In this document: positions 42,456-52,201 of the stretch, one piece after another
Position numbering within the stretch: position 1 is the first letter of the stretch
How the letters are laid out: each line of letters opens with the position of its first letter
Source: CALXXL01 sp034926605
Lineage (GTDB): Bacteria > Verrucomicrobiota > Lentisphaeria > Victivallales > Victivallaceae
Length of the DNA: 64,000 nt
Direction: 5' to 3'
Assembly (NCBI GenBank): GCA_034926605.1
Contig: JAYFQV010000011.1
Span: forward strand, 1 to 64,000
Translations under genes and position numbers: made by a program
The notes under the pieces: generated by a model
The model's database searches: none
Seen by the model: the letters and a program-made list of their open reading frames with translations, nothing else
What the model was told of the DNA's origin: nothing

Positions 42456-44600
42456 CTACTGGTTGAGCTCGGCGATGATTTCGGCGCTCAGAGGTTCTAT
42501 TCTGGCCAGCACGGCGCGCTTGCCGCCGGGAAGGTCGAGGGTGGTACCGGTCTGGTGGTGATAGATTGCTTCGCCCAGACGGGTTTTGTAGGACAGATAA
42601 TGTTTGTCCGGATTGCCGTCCCAGGCGCCCAGCAGATGATAGGTTTCGGCGTTGCCGTTCGGGTATTCGAGGACGATGGTGCTGCCGAGCACCGCGTGGT
42701 CTTCGATCTTCACCGAGGTCAGATCCACCGCCTGCACCTGATTCATGATGCGTTCGAGTTCGTTGCGGCGGCGAGTCAGGAAGTTACGACGTTCCTTGGC
42801 GGCATCGAACTCGGAGTTTTCGCGGAAGTCGCCGTGGGCGCGCGCGGTCTTCAATGCCTCGCGGTTTTTGGGTTGTTCCACGTTCACGATGTTGTCGTAT
42901 TCATCCTTCAGTCTGCGAATGGAGGCGACCGAGGAGTAAAGCGGTTCGCTCGGCTTGGCGGCCGGGGCTCCGCCGGAGGTGGCTTCCTTCATGAGCTTCT
43001 GGCCGGCGCCGGCTTCCAGGTGCTGCTGGAGTTCGCGCGAATGGCGTGAGAACTTTACCAGCAGGCTCTGGCGTTCGCCGGAGGTGAGCGAAAGCGCACC
43101 CTGCAACGCGCCGGTGATGCGCTTGACGTCGTGTTCGGCGGAATCCAGCAGGAACTCCTGGAAATCGGCCTTGTCCATCAGGGTGTTCTTGAGTTCGCGC
43201 ACCGAAACCATCCACTCCTTGGGGAGACGCGACAGATTCAGCACCTTGACCACACTGGCGATATTGACCATATCGGCCAGCTTGGCGGTGCGTTTGGCGC
43301 GGTTGCGCCAGATGTACATGAAAATATCGGCATTGACGGGGGTGTTGCGGATGGTTTCAAACAGAATGCCGTCGTCGAGCTGGTCGGCAAGCACGCTGAG
43401 CGCCTTGAGCGGCAGCCGCATTGCCAGTTTGGCCAGATATTCCTGAGAGAGGAACGTCTTGAACGCCTTGAACATACGTTCGAGTATCTTGACATTGAGC
43501 GTGCCGTAGACGGCCAGCGGTTCTAGCTGGGTATCGTTAGGTTCCTTGGGCAGGAATGGACATTTCTCGGCCAGCGGAGCGAGCACCTGACCCAACTCTT
43601 CGGTATCGAGCTTCTCGCTAAGGAGTCCGACCACGGCGGCCAGCTCCTTGGCTTCCTGTGCGATTGCTGCTCCGCGCAACTTCGCGAAGAACTGCCGGTA
43701 GCCCTCGATCTGCCCGGCCGGGCAGGCGGATTTTCCGTCTTTTTCTTCCTTCAGCTCCGCTTCGAGCAGCAGCGCCATTTCCTTGAGGCTGCGGGCATGG
43801 GCGGAGTCGCGCTTGCCGGATTCGGCGCAGAAGGCGTCGCCCCCGTTCTGGCTCCACCAGGCTTCGAAGTCGTCGTCGTTCATCAGCGACGGGACCAGCG
43901 TGGCATAGGCTATTGCGCGGATGTCGTCCTCGGTGATTTGGGACAGGGCGCGGGCCTTGGCGATGTTCCGGTATTCGGCGCCCGCGGTGGACACACGCCT
44001 GGAGGCGGCGGCCAAACGCTGGGAGTCGGGAGCCATGGCGAACATCACGCCGTCGCCGAGCAGGGTCGCCACCGGCAGACTGCCGGCGCTGCCCAGCCCG
44101 ACCGGAACGAACGCCACGGTGCCGGCCAGCGCGTCGATATTGCGGATGATGCCCCAGCGCTTCGAAGTGCGCAGGAACACCAGCATGTTTGCGTTGATGC
44201 CGGAGAGGTTGCGGAACCGGCGGACCGCCTCGTGAATCGACACGTTGTGGTCGTTGATGCCGATGGTACGCAGCAGACCCGGCTTGTTCAGGTAGGGCGG
44301 CAACAGCTTCCGGACCGCCCGGCTGAGCGCTTTGCGGAACAGCGCGTTGTCACCACACTTGAGTTCCAGGGTGCAGATGGTGAATTCGGCCTGATGGCGG
44401 GAGAAACCGGAACCGGCGTCCTCACCGTCATCCTCGGCTTCGGCCGCCTGTTCGGACCATGATTCGAACAGCATTCCGAGCAGCTCGCTGTGCTCGGCGG
44501 GGGTTTCCAGTTCGGCAAGCGCCTTGTGGAGCTTGTGCAGGTCTTCTTCGCCGGCGCGGTTCAGCGCGGCGTCGAACAACGCATCGTAGTTTTTGCTCAT
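42456..44600 (-). CDS. greA: GreA/GreB-type transcription factor with very long N-terminal extension
   Basis: From the ATG at 44600 (AGGATAG upstream) the protein has 714 residues, against about 158 for ordinary GreA. The last 150 or so residues carry the Gre coiled coil with ARAHGDFRENSEFDAAKERR, whose acidic tip residues stimulate RNA cleavage, then the FKBP-like C-terminal domain (GSTIVLEYPNGNAETYHLLG). The first 550 residues are helical with no named domain. Similar extended GreA proteins are known in spirochaetes and PVC bacteria. Acts on stalled RNA polymerase; the extension's role is unknown. Confidence 0.85.
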   Translation of the reverse strand: MSKNYDALFDAALNRAGEEDLHKLHKALAELETPAEHSELLGMLFESWSEQAAEAEDDGEDAGSGFSRHQAEFTICTLELKCGDNALFRKALSRAVRKLLPPYLNKPGLLRTIGINDHNVSIHEAVRRFRNLSGINANMLVFLRTSKRWGIIRNIDALAGTVAFVPVGLGSAGSLPVATLLGDGVMFAMAPDSQRLAAASRRVSTAGAEYRNIAKARALSQITEDDIRAIAYATLVPSLMNDDDFEAWWSQNGGDAFCAESGKRDSAHARSLKEMALLLEAELKEEKDGKSACPAGQIEGYRQFFAKLRGAAIAQEAKELAAVVGLLSEKLDTEELGQVLAPLAEKCPFLPKEPNDTQLEPLAVYGTLNVKILERMFKAFKTFLSQEYLAKLAMRLPLKALSVLADQLDDGILFETIRNTPVNADIFMYIWRNRAKRTAKLADMVNIASVVKVLNLSRLPKEWMVSVRELKNTLMDKADFQEFLLDSAEHDVKRITGALQGALSLTSGERQSLLVKFSRHSRELQQHLEAGAGQKLMKEATSGGAPAAKPSEPLYSSVASIRRLKDEYDNIVNVEQPKNREALKTARAHGDFRENSEFDAAKERRNFLTRRRNELERIMNQVQAVDLTSVKIEDHAVLGSTIVLEYPNGNAETYHLLGAWDGNPDKHYLSYKTRLGEAIYHHQTGTTLDLPGGKRAVLARIEPLSAEIIAELNQ

Positions 44601-44622
44601 AAATCTATCCTGTAAGTTTGGT

Positions 44623-46029
44623 CTATTCCTTTTCGACCAGTTCACGGTGCAGCGCGATCTGGGCCTTCGCAAAGTCGGCGCGTTCCACCACGAATTGCAT
44701 ATTGACCTGCCTGGTGCACTGGTCGAGCGCCAGGATATTGATGCCGTCCGCCGCCAGCGCGCTTGCGGCGCGGGAGAGGAAGCCGGGGATCTTCATATTG
44801 GTGCCGAGCACCGCGATTATCGCCACCTCGTTCAACGAAATGTTGGCTTCCGGGAAATTGTGCTTGATTTCCTCCACGCAGTCGTCGAGCGCCTTGCTGC
44901 GCTCGGAAACGTAATGGGTGATGGTGTTGGCGTTGGTGTTCTTGGCGATGTAGCTGATGCGGTTTTTGCTGAAGCTGGCCATGACCCGGTAGTCGTAGCC
45001 GGGTTCTCCGACCATGTTCGGGTCGTGCAGTTCCACCGCCAATATGTCGTTGCGTCCGCAGATCATGTCCACCCGCGGAGTGGGGGAGACGTAGTTGTTG
45101 CTGATCAGGGTTCCGGGACTGTCGGGATCGAACGCGTTGGTGACCCGGATCGGGATGTTGCGCTGCTCCATCTCCTTGGAAGCCTTGGAATGTATCGCCT
45201 CCATAGCCATGTCGGAAAGCTGGTCAGCGATGTCGAAATTGGTGTGCCCTATGGTACGGACATGGTCCACCCCGATCAGTTTGGGGTCACCGGTGGAAAG
45301 GTGGAACTCTTTGTGGATGATGCCCTCGCGTGCTCCGGTCACCACCGCTATCTTGCTGAAGGTGATTTCGCTGTAGCCGCGATCGAAGTTCTTCATGATG
45401 CCGCCGGCGCATTTGACGTAACCGGTTACGATCGGCATGGTGGTGGCAAAATCGATGCCGCCCATGTGCTCGGCGACCATCGCTTCAAGCGAGAGGGAGG
45501 TGGTGTCCATCCAGCCGGAGAGATCTACCAGTTGGGCGTTGACGCCGTTTTTCCGAAGGATGTTCACCGAATTGAACGCGCTGTGCGCCTCTCCCACCGC
45601 GCTGAGGAACTCGCGCATTGCCGGCAGGTAATTGTTGGGGCCGAAGTGGCCGAAGCTGCGCACCCGCTTCATATCCCGCAGACAGAGTCTGATGCCTTCC
45701 ATGCGTTCGTTGACGAAATCGTCGGCCGCCTTCAGGTCGAGCCCGATGGACTCGAACGAGTGGTTGAGCTCCAGCATGAAACGCTTGGTCTCGTCGAGCT
45801 TGCTTTCCCACTTTGCGTCGTCGGCGGCGAAGAAACCGTAGATGCCGGGTTCGCCGGTCTTTTTGTTTTCAAGCAGCATGTTGGTAACCCCGCCGTAGGC
45901 GGAGACCACGAATATGCGGTTGTAGAGTGCCGGACCCTTGCGGTTGCCGATGATCACGTTGTTCATCACCTCGCCGAACCGGGTCATGGAGGTTCCGCCG
46001 ATTTTTTCAACGGTGTGCTGGCCGCTCAT
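44623..46029 (-). CDS. lysC: aspartate kinase
   Basis: A 468-residue enzyme starting MSGQHTVEKIGGTSMTRFGE, where K-x-G-G-T-S is the amino acid kinase signature. GREGIIHKE-like and FSKIAVVTGAREG segments form the nucleotide site. Two C-terminal ACT domains (EVAIIAVLGTNMKIPGFLSR) bind feedback effectors. It makes aspartyl phosphate for lysine, threonine and methionine. SD AAGGAG. Its operon partner is greA, 22 bases downstream. Confidence 0.93.
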   Translation of the reverse strand: MSGQHTVEKIGGTSMTRFGEVMNNVIIGNRKGPALYNRIFVVSAYGGVTNMLLENKKTGEPGIYGFFAADDAKWESKLDETKRFMLELNHSFESIGLDLKAADDFVNERMEGIRLCLRDMKRVRSFGHFGPNNYLPAMREFLSAVGEAHSAFNSVNILRKNGVNAQLVDLSGWMDTTSLSLEAMVAEHMGGIDFATTMPIVTGYVKCAGGIMKNFDRGYSEITFSKIAVVTGAREGIIHKEFHLSTGDPKLIGVDHVRTIGHTNFDIADQLSDMAMEAIHSKASKEMEQRNIPIRVTNAFDPDSPGTLISNNYVSPTPRVDMICGRNDILAVELHDPNMVGEPGYDYRVMASFSKNRISYIAKNTNANTITHYVSERSKALDDCVEEIKHNFPEANISLNEVAIIAVLGTNMKIPGFLSRAASALAADGINILALDQCTRQVNMQFVVERADFAKAQIALHRELVEKE

Positions 46030-46047
46030 GATTTTATCTCCTTGTCA

Positions 46048-46075
46048 CAAAAAAAGCCGCAATTTCTGCGGCTTT
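46048..46075 (-). terminator. terminator of hom
   Basis: AAAGCCGCA-ATTTC-TGCGGCTTT followed on the minus strand by a T-rich run. Confidence 0.85.
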
Positions 46076-46081
46076 GGAATA

Positions 46082-47374
46082 TTAAATGTCCTCGATACGG
46101 AAGCGCTTGGCGCTGCCGATTACACCTGGCAATTTCTCAATGTCGGCGATGGCCTGCTCCAGCAGGTTTTCACGCGCGGCGTGGGTAAGGATCAGCAGTG
46201 GAACCGCACCGTCGGAATTGGCGGTTTCACGCTGGACCACACTGGAAATGCTGATTTTGCGGCGCCCAAGCGCCTCGGTGATCCCGGCTAGCATGCCGGG
46301 TTCGTCCCTTACCGCCAGGCGCAGGTAGTAACGCGACACGATGTTCTCCATCGGGCAGAGCTTTTCATACTGTTTGCCGGTGCGGAAAGCGGGAACGCGG
46401 TGATGCGAACCGAACTGAAGGTTCAGCGCCACGTCGGCAAGGTCGGCCACCACCGCGCTGGCGGTGGCGTTGCGGCCGGCTCCGCGGCCGTAGAACAGGG
46501 TCGGGCCGACATAATCGCCTTCGATCATCACGCCGTTGAACACGCCGTCGATATTGCCCAGCAGGGCGGTTTTGGGGATCAGAGTCGGCCCGACGCGCAT
46601 TTGCAGTTCGCCGTGCTCCTCCTTGATCACCGCCAGAAGTTTTATCTTGTAGCCGAGCTCGGCGGCGTAGGCGAGGTCGAGCTGGCTGACGTCGCGGATG
46701 CCCTCCACATGGACGGGCCCCATGCCGAACCATTCACCGAACGCTAGGCTGGCCAGAATGGCGGTCTTGTGGGCGGTGTCGAAGCCGTCAACGTCCAGCG
46801 ACGGGTTCTGCTCGGCGTACCCGAGTTTCTGCGCGTCGGTCAGGATCGGTTCGAAATCGGCGCCTTCGGCCTCCATGCGGGTCAATATATAATTGCAGGT
46901 ACCGTTGAGAATGCCGTATATGCGCCTGATCCGGTTGGCGACCAGTCCTTCGCGCAGGGCTTTTATGACCGGAATGCCGCCGGCAACGCTGGCCTCGTAA
47001 TAGAGGTCGGCGCCGTTCTTCTCGGCGGCGGCAAAGAGCTCCGCGCCGTATTCGGCCAGCAGCGCCTTATTGGCTGTGACCACGGTCTTGCCCTTGCCTA
47101 GCGCTTCGAGGATGAGATTTTTGGCAACGGTCTTGCCGCCGATGAGTTCAACCACCACGTCCACTTCGTCGATCAGTTCATGGGCGTCGGTAGTGAGGAT
47201 GCCTTCGGGAACCGCGACGCCGCGGTCTGTTGTGATGTCGAGGTCGGCTATGCGTGCAAGTTTGAGCTCAACCCCGGTTCGGGTGCTCAGGACTTTGCCG
47301 TTTTTCAACAAAATGTCCGCCACTCCGGCCCCCACGGTGCCGAAACCGATAATGCCGACTTTTACCTGCTTCAC
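46082..47374 (-). CDS. hom: homoserine dehydrogenase
   Basis: A 430-residue enzyme with a GTG start. NAD(P) motif GFGTVGAGVADIL; catalytic segment TGKGTCNYILTRM-like (GILNGTCNYILTRME), and DVDGFDTAHKTAILASLAFG with the catalytic Asp/Lys. A C-terminal ACT domain (YYLRLAVRDEPGMLAGITEA) gives threonine feedback. It reduces aspartate semialdehyde to homoserine, the step after aspartate kinase and Asd. The terminator between it and lysC separates their transcripts. Confidence 0.95.
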   Translation of the reverse strand: MKQVKVGIIGFGTVGAGVADILLKNGKVLSTRTGVELKLARIADLDITTDRGVAVPEGILTTDAHELIDEVDVVVELIGGKTVAKNLILEALGKGKTVVTANKALLAEYGAELFAAAEKNGADLYYEASVAGGIPVIKALREGLVANRIRRIYGILNGTCNYILTRMEAEGADFEPILTDAQKLGYAEQNPSLDVDGFDTAHKTAILASLAFGEWFGMGPVHVEGIRDVSQLDLAYAAELGYKIKLLAVIKEEHGELQMRVGPTLIPKTALLGNIDGVFNGVMIEGDYVGPTLFYGRGAGRNATASAVVADLADVALNLQFGSHHRVPAFRTGKQYEKLCPMENIVSRYYLRLAVRDEPGMLAGITEALGRRKISISSVVQRETANSDGAVPLLILTHAARENLLEQAIADIEKLPGVIGSAKRFRIEDI

Positions 47375-47458
47375 CTTAATTCACACTCCGCAACGTATAT
47401 TGGTTTTCAATGAATTGAATAATATATCCCCTAAATATGTTTTTTTAAAGCCCGGCGT

Positions 47459-47487
47459 TTGAATTTTCAAGCTTTTTGCGCTATTTT
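47459..47487 (+). promoter_or_regulatory. promoter of the second AIDA-like gene
   Basis: TTGAAT (47459-47464), 17 bases, TATTTT (47482-47487), 27 bases before the ATG at 47515. Confidence 0.5.
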
Positions 47488-47514
47488 TCTAGCAACCACA
47501 AGGAGGGTTCGATC

Positions 47515-49281
47515 ATGAAGGGGACATTGCTGCTTAATGCCATGCAGAGCTTTGATTTTGATAACGAGACCGCCAAACAGTCTGCGGCCACCACGGCGGA
47601 TAACTATACATTGCTTGAGCTTTCAGACGGACAGACCGTTGGCAGCCAGGGATTTCGGCTTACATTCGGCGATTACGGCACGCTGGCCGCCACCGAGCTT
47701 ATAGGTTCCGGCACCGCCATCGTCAACGGCAATCTGGAGCTTACCCTGTCCGATGTTTCAGCGGACAGTCTGTATTTGACCAATACCAACACGATTTCAA
47801 CCGTCAAAATCGTCGGAATCGTCACCCTGACCGTAACGAACGGCACTTTCCGCGCCATGTTCGTTGGCGGTGTCAACAGTGCGGAGGCCGAGGTGTCCGC
47901 CGTGGCGGTCACATTGAACGGCACCACCATAAGCACCGCTTTCTACGGCAACGGCATGAGCACCAACCTCGGCAACACCAACATCAGCCTGACCGGAGTC
48001 AATCTCGCCGGCTATTTTTATGGCGGCACCGGCAGTTACAATGCCGATTATTCAACCGGCGTGATCGTGGTAAACTTCAATTCCGGTACCTATTCGGCCC
48101 AGATATACGGCGGCAGCCGCGTGGGAGGAGACGGGGGAGAAGCACTTGATTCCGTCAATGAGATCGTCACCCTCAATCTGACCGGCGGCCTGTTTTCCAA
48201 TTATATCTTTGCCGGAGGCTGCGGAGTCGGCGGCAATTCCGCCGGAACCAAGACCATTACCAGCACCGTGTCAAACGGCACCTACGTAAATCTGATCGGC
48301 GCCGTCGTCAATCACGAGATATATGCCGGCGGCTTCGGCGCGGCCGGACAGTCCGGAACCGCGATCAACGGGGCGGCCGAGGTCAATGGCGGCACAACCG
48401 TGGTGGCAAAGGCGGGCTCGGTGGTGAATCTCTACGGCGGCGGCTATTGTTCGGGCGAATCCAGCGTGGTGAACGGCGGATCCAGTTTGAATATCCGCGG
48501 CTTCGGATTCCGCGAGGGCACGGCGTCGCTTTCCGTGGGTACCGTTTTCGGCGGCGGCAACGGTTCCAGCCCCGCGGCCGCCGGTTCCAGCGTGGTGAAC
48601 GGCGGCAGTTCGATTTTGATCGGAGGCAACACGCTTACTGTCAACACCATCTCCGTCACCAACGTCTATGGCGGCGGCAACGGCGCCGCCAGCGTGGTGA
48701 ACGACGGCAGTACGATCACGTTTTCCGGGAACTTTTCCGGCACCAGCGCCGGAAGGCTGTCGGTAACCGGCGTGGTCTCCGGCTCCGGGCGCAACGGCGG
48801 CGTGGTAAACGGCACCCGGCTGCTGCAGTTCGACGACTTCCAGGGGACGCTCGACGCGAGGCTGTCGAATTTCGACAAGGTCGTCACCGACGGTTATACC
48901 CAGGCGGTGTTCACCCGGGCCGCCGATTTCAGCGGCGTGGCCGACATGCACTTTGACTTCTCCCAGAGCGAACCGCTTTCAAGCGACGATACCGTTATGG
49001 CGTACGCCGACGGTGTGACATTCGGCGAGGATATGATATTCTCCCTGGAATTTCAGGCGCGCGCCGCCATGGAAACCTCCTACACGCTCATATGGTCCTA
49101 CGAGGACATGAATATCGAAGGTAAAACTTATAAACTTACCGATTCGCTCTATGGCGACACCTTTACCGCCAAACTCGGTGACGGCGCCACCTGGAACTAC
49201 TACGGCTACGAGATGTCGATGACGTTCGAACCTCTTTCCGGCAACAACACGCTGGTGTTCAACTGCTACAAGACCGCCTGA
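47515..49281 (+). CDS. AIDA/GG-repeat surface protein
   Basis: A 588-residue protein starting at ATG 47515 behind AAGGAGG. Residues about 80-430 form a Gly/Asn/Val-rich beta-helix with recurring units VVNGGSSL-x-I-x-G and VYGGGNG. The C-terminal 140 residues are a different beta-rich domain. Like the protein at the left edge, it has no signal peptide (MKGTLLLNAMQSFDFDNETA). It is shorter and lacks Fn3/Ig domains. Export and adhesive function are inference. An MFS transporter gene starts 20 bases downstream. Confidence 0.8.
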   Translation: MKGTLLLNAMQSFDFDNETAKQSAATTADNYTLLELSDGQTVGSQGFRLTFGDYGTLAATELIGSGTAIVNGNLELTLSDVSADSLYLTNTNTISTVKIVGIVTLTVTNGTFRAMFVGGVNSAEAEVSAVAVTLNGTTISTAFYGNGMSTNLGNTNISLTGVNLAGYFYGGTGSYNADYSTGVIVVNFNSGTYSAQIYGGSRVGGDGGEALDSVNEIVTLNLTGGLFSNYIFAGGCGVGGNSAGTKTITSTVSNGTYVNLIGAVVNHEIYAGGFGAAGQSGTAINGAAEVNGGTTVVAKAGSVVNLYGGGYCSGESSVVNGGSSLNIRGFGFREGTASLSVGTVFGGGNGSSPAAAGSSVVNGGSSILIGGNTLTVNTISVTNVYGGGNGAASVVNDGSTITFSGNFSGTSAGRLSVTGVVSGSGRNGGVVNGTRLLQFDDFQGTLDARLSNFDKVVTDGYTQAVFTRAADFSGVADMHFDFSQSEPLSSDDTVMAYADGVTFGEDMIFSLEFQARAAMETSYTLIWSYEDMNIEGKTYKLTDSLYGDTFTAKLGDGATWNYYGYEMSMTFEPLSGNNTLVFNCYKTA

Positions 49282-49300
49282 ACGATAAAATGACGGAAAA

Positions 49301-50614
49301 ATGATAACCGGACAACCCCTTACACCGGAACAGCGCGCATCCTCGCAGAAAAACAACTATATCTTCAATGCGTTCAACGGGTTGTCGTATATGTGCCTGG
49401 GCGAGACCGTGATCATCCTTCTGGCGGTGCGGCTTGGCGCGCCGGACGCGGTGATCTCTATGCTCGGCGCGATGATCTATTTCGGATTCCTGCTGCTGCC
49501 GCTGGGAAAATATGTAACCATGCGCGCGGGAGCGGTACGCAGCCAGTGCGTATTCTGGCGGCTCCGCAACGCGGCGGCGCTGCTGGTGGCGGCGGCGGTG
49601 CCGGTCAGCTTCTGGTTCGGGCTGAACTGGGCTGTCGTGACGGTGCTGGCCGGGGCGTTTCTGTTCTACGGCTTCCGGGCGGCCGGTGTGGTGATGATCC
49701 AGCCGCTGTACCGGGAGATTACCGTCGCCGGCGAACGTGCCTCCTTTATCGCGTTAAGCAACCAGAGTTTCTACATAACCAGCATAGTGGCGCTGGTGGC
49801 AATAAGCGGTGCCTTCGCGTTGTTCGATCAGAACATCGTGGTGTTGACCGGCGTGGTGATATCCGGATCGGTGTTCGGATTCATCTCGACCCGCTATATA
49901 GATCGCATCTGCGAGTCCGGCGCGATAAGGCAGGCGGCGGCCAGGCCGCTGCGAGGCGGAATCCGGCAGTTGTTGAAGTCGCCCTTCGTGCCAAGGATGT
50001 TCGCCGCCGGGTTCGTGTGCAACCTGGGGGTGATAATGATCGTGCCGGTGTCGATGCTGACCTTGAAGCGCGGCTTCGGAGTCAGCGACGCGAAGGCGCT
50101 GCTGTTTTCGCTGGTGGTGTTTTTGTTCTGCATCATCGCGTCGAAGCCGGTGGCGTTGCTTTCGAGCCGGTTCGGTCCCCGCAAGGTCATAATAGTCTCT
50201 TATCTGGTGTTGATGGGGGCGGGATCGCTGTGGATAGCGGCGCCGTCGGAGTCGCACTGGTATTTCGAGTGGCTGCCGTTCGCGCTGATCGGAACCGCGG
50301 CCATCGGCACCGGTAACGCGATGACCCATTATTTCCTTCAGGTGGTTAAGCGCGATCAGCTGGTGACCGCCTCGATCCTTTCGGCGCTGATTTCCAGCGC
50401 CGGGGCCGGCGCGTTCGGCATGGCTTTGGCGGCCGGGCTGATGTGGCTGTGCGGACGGATGCTTCCCGACGCGGAGCAGCTCACGGTTTACCGGCTCTAC
50501 TTCGGTATTGCTCTGGCGATGCTGATTCCGGCCTACCGGGTGATCGCCAACATGCTGCCGCTGCCGGTGGAACGCCGCAATTTCAAGCGCGCATGGTACG
50601 ATTTTCTATGGTAG
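49301..50614 (+). CDS. MFS transporter
   Basis: A 437-residue, twelve-helix protein. After a polar N-terminus it starts FNGLSYMCLGETVIILLAVRL. MFS-type loops are weak (SRFGPRKVIIVSYL in the second half), so the subgroup is unclear. It lies 20 bases after the surface protein gene and 48 before the isopropylmalate-type synthase; the substrate is unknown. Confidence 0.8.
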   Translation: MITGQPLTPEQRASSQKNNYIFNAFNGLSYMCLGETVIILLAVRLGAPDAVISMLGAMIYFGFLLLPLGKYVTMRAGAVRSQCVFWRLRNAAALLVAAAVPVSFWFGLNWAVVTVLAGAFLFYGFRAAGVVMIQPLYREITVAGERASFIALSNQSFYITSIVALVAISGAFALFDQNIVVLTGVVISGSVFGFISTRYIDRICESGAIRQAAARPLRGGIRQLLKSPFVPRMFAAGFVCNLGVIMIVPVSMLTLKRGFGVSDAKALLFSLVVFLFCIIASKPVALLSSRFGPRKVIIVSYLVLMGAGSLWIAAPSESHWYFEWLPFALIGTAAIGTGNAMTHYFLQVVKRDQLVTASILSALISSAGAGAFGMALAAGLMWLCGRMLPDAEQLTVYRLYFGIALAMLIPAYRVIANMLPLPVERRNFKRAWYDFLW

Positions 50615-50661
50615 TGCCGCGTTTCTTGCATTTTTTTCCGCGCGTGATATATTATTAAACT

Positions 50662-52197
50662 ATGAAAAAGCTCAAAAACTACGTCGAGATACTCGACACC
50701 ACGTTGCGCGACGGCGAGCAGACCCCGGGTGTGGCTTTCACTCCGGCGGAAAAACTGCATATCGCCCGCATTCTGCTTACCCGGGTCAAGGTTGACCGCA
50801 TCGAGATCGCCTCGGCGCGCGTCTCCTCCGGTGAATTCGAAGGGGTCAAGGCGATTATCGACTGGGCGGCCCATCGCGGGGTTGTCGACGCCGTGGAAAT
50901 TCTCGGTTTCGTCGACGGCGGAAAGTCGGTGGACTGGATCGCCGGTGCCGGTTGCGGAGTGATCAATCTTCTTTGCAAAGGTTCCGAGCGCCATTGCCGT
51001 ATTCAGCTGGGCAAGACTCCGGACGAGCATTACGCCGCCGCCGTTGCCGAGGTTAAATACGCGGTTGAGCGGGGCCTGAAGGTCAACATATATCTTGAGG
51101 ACGGCATCAACGGCCTGAACGCCGATTTCGGTTATGTCTATAATTTCATCCGTGCGTTCGACGGCCTGCCGGTTCAGCGCTTCATGGTGCCGGACACCCT
51201 CGGCAACGCCGAGCCCGAACTGATCACCCGTTGTTTTTCATGGCTGCGCAACGCTTTTCCGGACAAAAAGTTCGATTTTCACGGTCATAACGACTACAAT
51301 ATGTCCACCGCCAACACTCTTGCGGCGGCCCGCGCCGGAGTCAGCGGCGTTCATGCCACGGTGAACGGTCTCGGCGAACGTGCCGGCAACCAGCCGCTGG
51401 AGACGGCGGTGGTGGTGTTGCGCGACATGGGCGGCTTCAAGACCGGTGTGGCCGAGAAGCAGCTTGCCTACGCTTCCAGTGTGGTGCAGGCGCTTTCGGG
51501 CAAGCGACTGGCTTGGAACGCGCCGGTGGTTGGGCAGGACGTTTTCACCCAGACCTGCGGTGTTCACGCCGACGGCGACAAGAAGGGCAATCTTTACGCG
51601 AACGAACTGTTGCCGGAGCGTTTCGGGCGTACCCGCAATTACGCTTTGGGCAAGTTGGCCGGCAAGTCGTCGCTGGACAAGAATCTGGAAGAACTCGGCA
51701 TGGAACTCGATCCCGAACTGCGCAAGAAGGTGCTTGCCGAAGTAGTCCGTCTGGGCGACCGCAAAAAATCGGTGGCGCCCACCGATCTGCCGTTCATCGT
51801 GTCCAACGTGCTGCGTACGCCCATGGCCTCTCTTGTCAAGGTGGACAAATACAATATTACCACCAAGGATGGCGCGGCTCCGAAGGCTTCGGTTGCCATA
51901 CGTTTCAGCGACGGTACGCTGGTGGCCGGCGAGGCCTCCGGCGACGGCGGTTTCGACGCGTTCGTGAAGGCGCTCAAAAAGGCGCTGTCCGGGCACGGTG
52001 TGAAATGGCCGAAACTGCTGGATTACGAAGTCCGCATCCCGCCGGGGGGCAAGACCGATGCCATCGTCGAAGTCTCCATCCTGTGGGACGACCCGCACAA
52101 CGACGGGGCAACCCTGCGCACAATCGGCGTCGACTCCGACCAGCTGGTGGCCGCGATCACCGCCACCGAGAAGATGCTGAACTTCGTGCTGCGGTGA
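50662..52197 (+). CDS. 2-isopropylmalate/citramalate synthase family enzyme
   Basis: A 511-residue enzyme of the DRE-TIM family. LDTTLRDGEQTPG starts the barrel with the metal- and substrate-binding Arg-Asp, and FHGHNDYNMSTANTLAAARAG carries the HxH metal site. The C-terminal LeuA dimer domain (about 390-511) gives Leu/Ile feedback control. It uses acetyl-CoA with 2-ketoisovalerate (LeuA) or pyruvate (CimA); sequence alone does not decide. No leuBCD genes are adjacent. lpxK starts 5 bases after its stop. Confidence 0.85.
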   Translation: MKKLKNYVEILDTTLRDGEQTPGVAFTPAEKLHIARILLTRVKVDRIEIASARVSSGEFEGVKAIIDWAAHRGVVDAVEILGFVDGGKSVDWIAGAGCGVINLLCKGSERHCRIQLGKTPDEHYAAAVAEVKYAVERGLKVNIYLEDGINGLNADFGYVYNFIRAFDGLPVQRFMVPDTLGNAEPELITRCFSWLRNAFPDKKFDFHGHNDYNMSTANTLAAARAGVSGVHATVNGLGERAGNQPLETAVVVLRDMGGFKTGVAEKQLAYASSVVQALSGKRLAWNAPVVGQDVFTQTCGVHADGDKKGNLYANELLPERFGRTRNYALGKLAGKSSLDKNLEELGMELDPELRKKVLAEVVRLGDRKKSVAPTDLPFIVSNVLRTPMASLVKVDKYNITTKDGAAPKASVAIRFSDGTLVAGEASGDGGFDAFVKALKKALSGHGVKWPKLLDYEVRIPPGGKTDAIVEVSILWDDPHNDGATLRTIGVDSDQLVAAITATEKMLNFVLR

Positions 52198-52201
52198 GTA
52201 C

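Noticed and set aside
42456..44672. GreA start extended to 44672
   Set aside because: The extra 24 residues overlap the aspartate kinase 3' end and lack an SD; the ATG at 44600 has AGGATAG.
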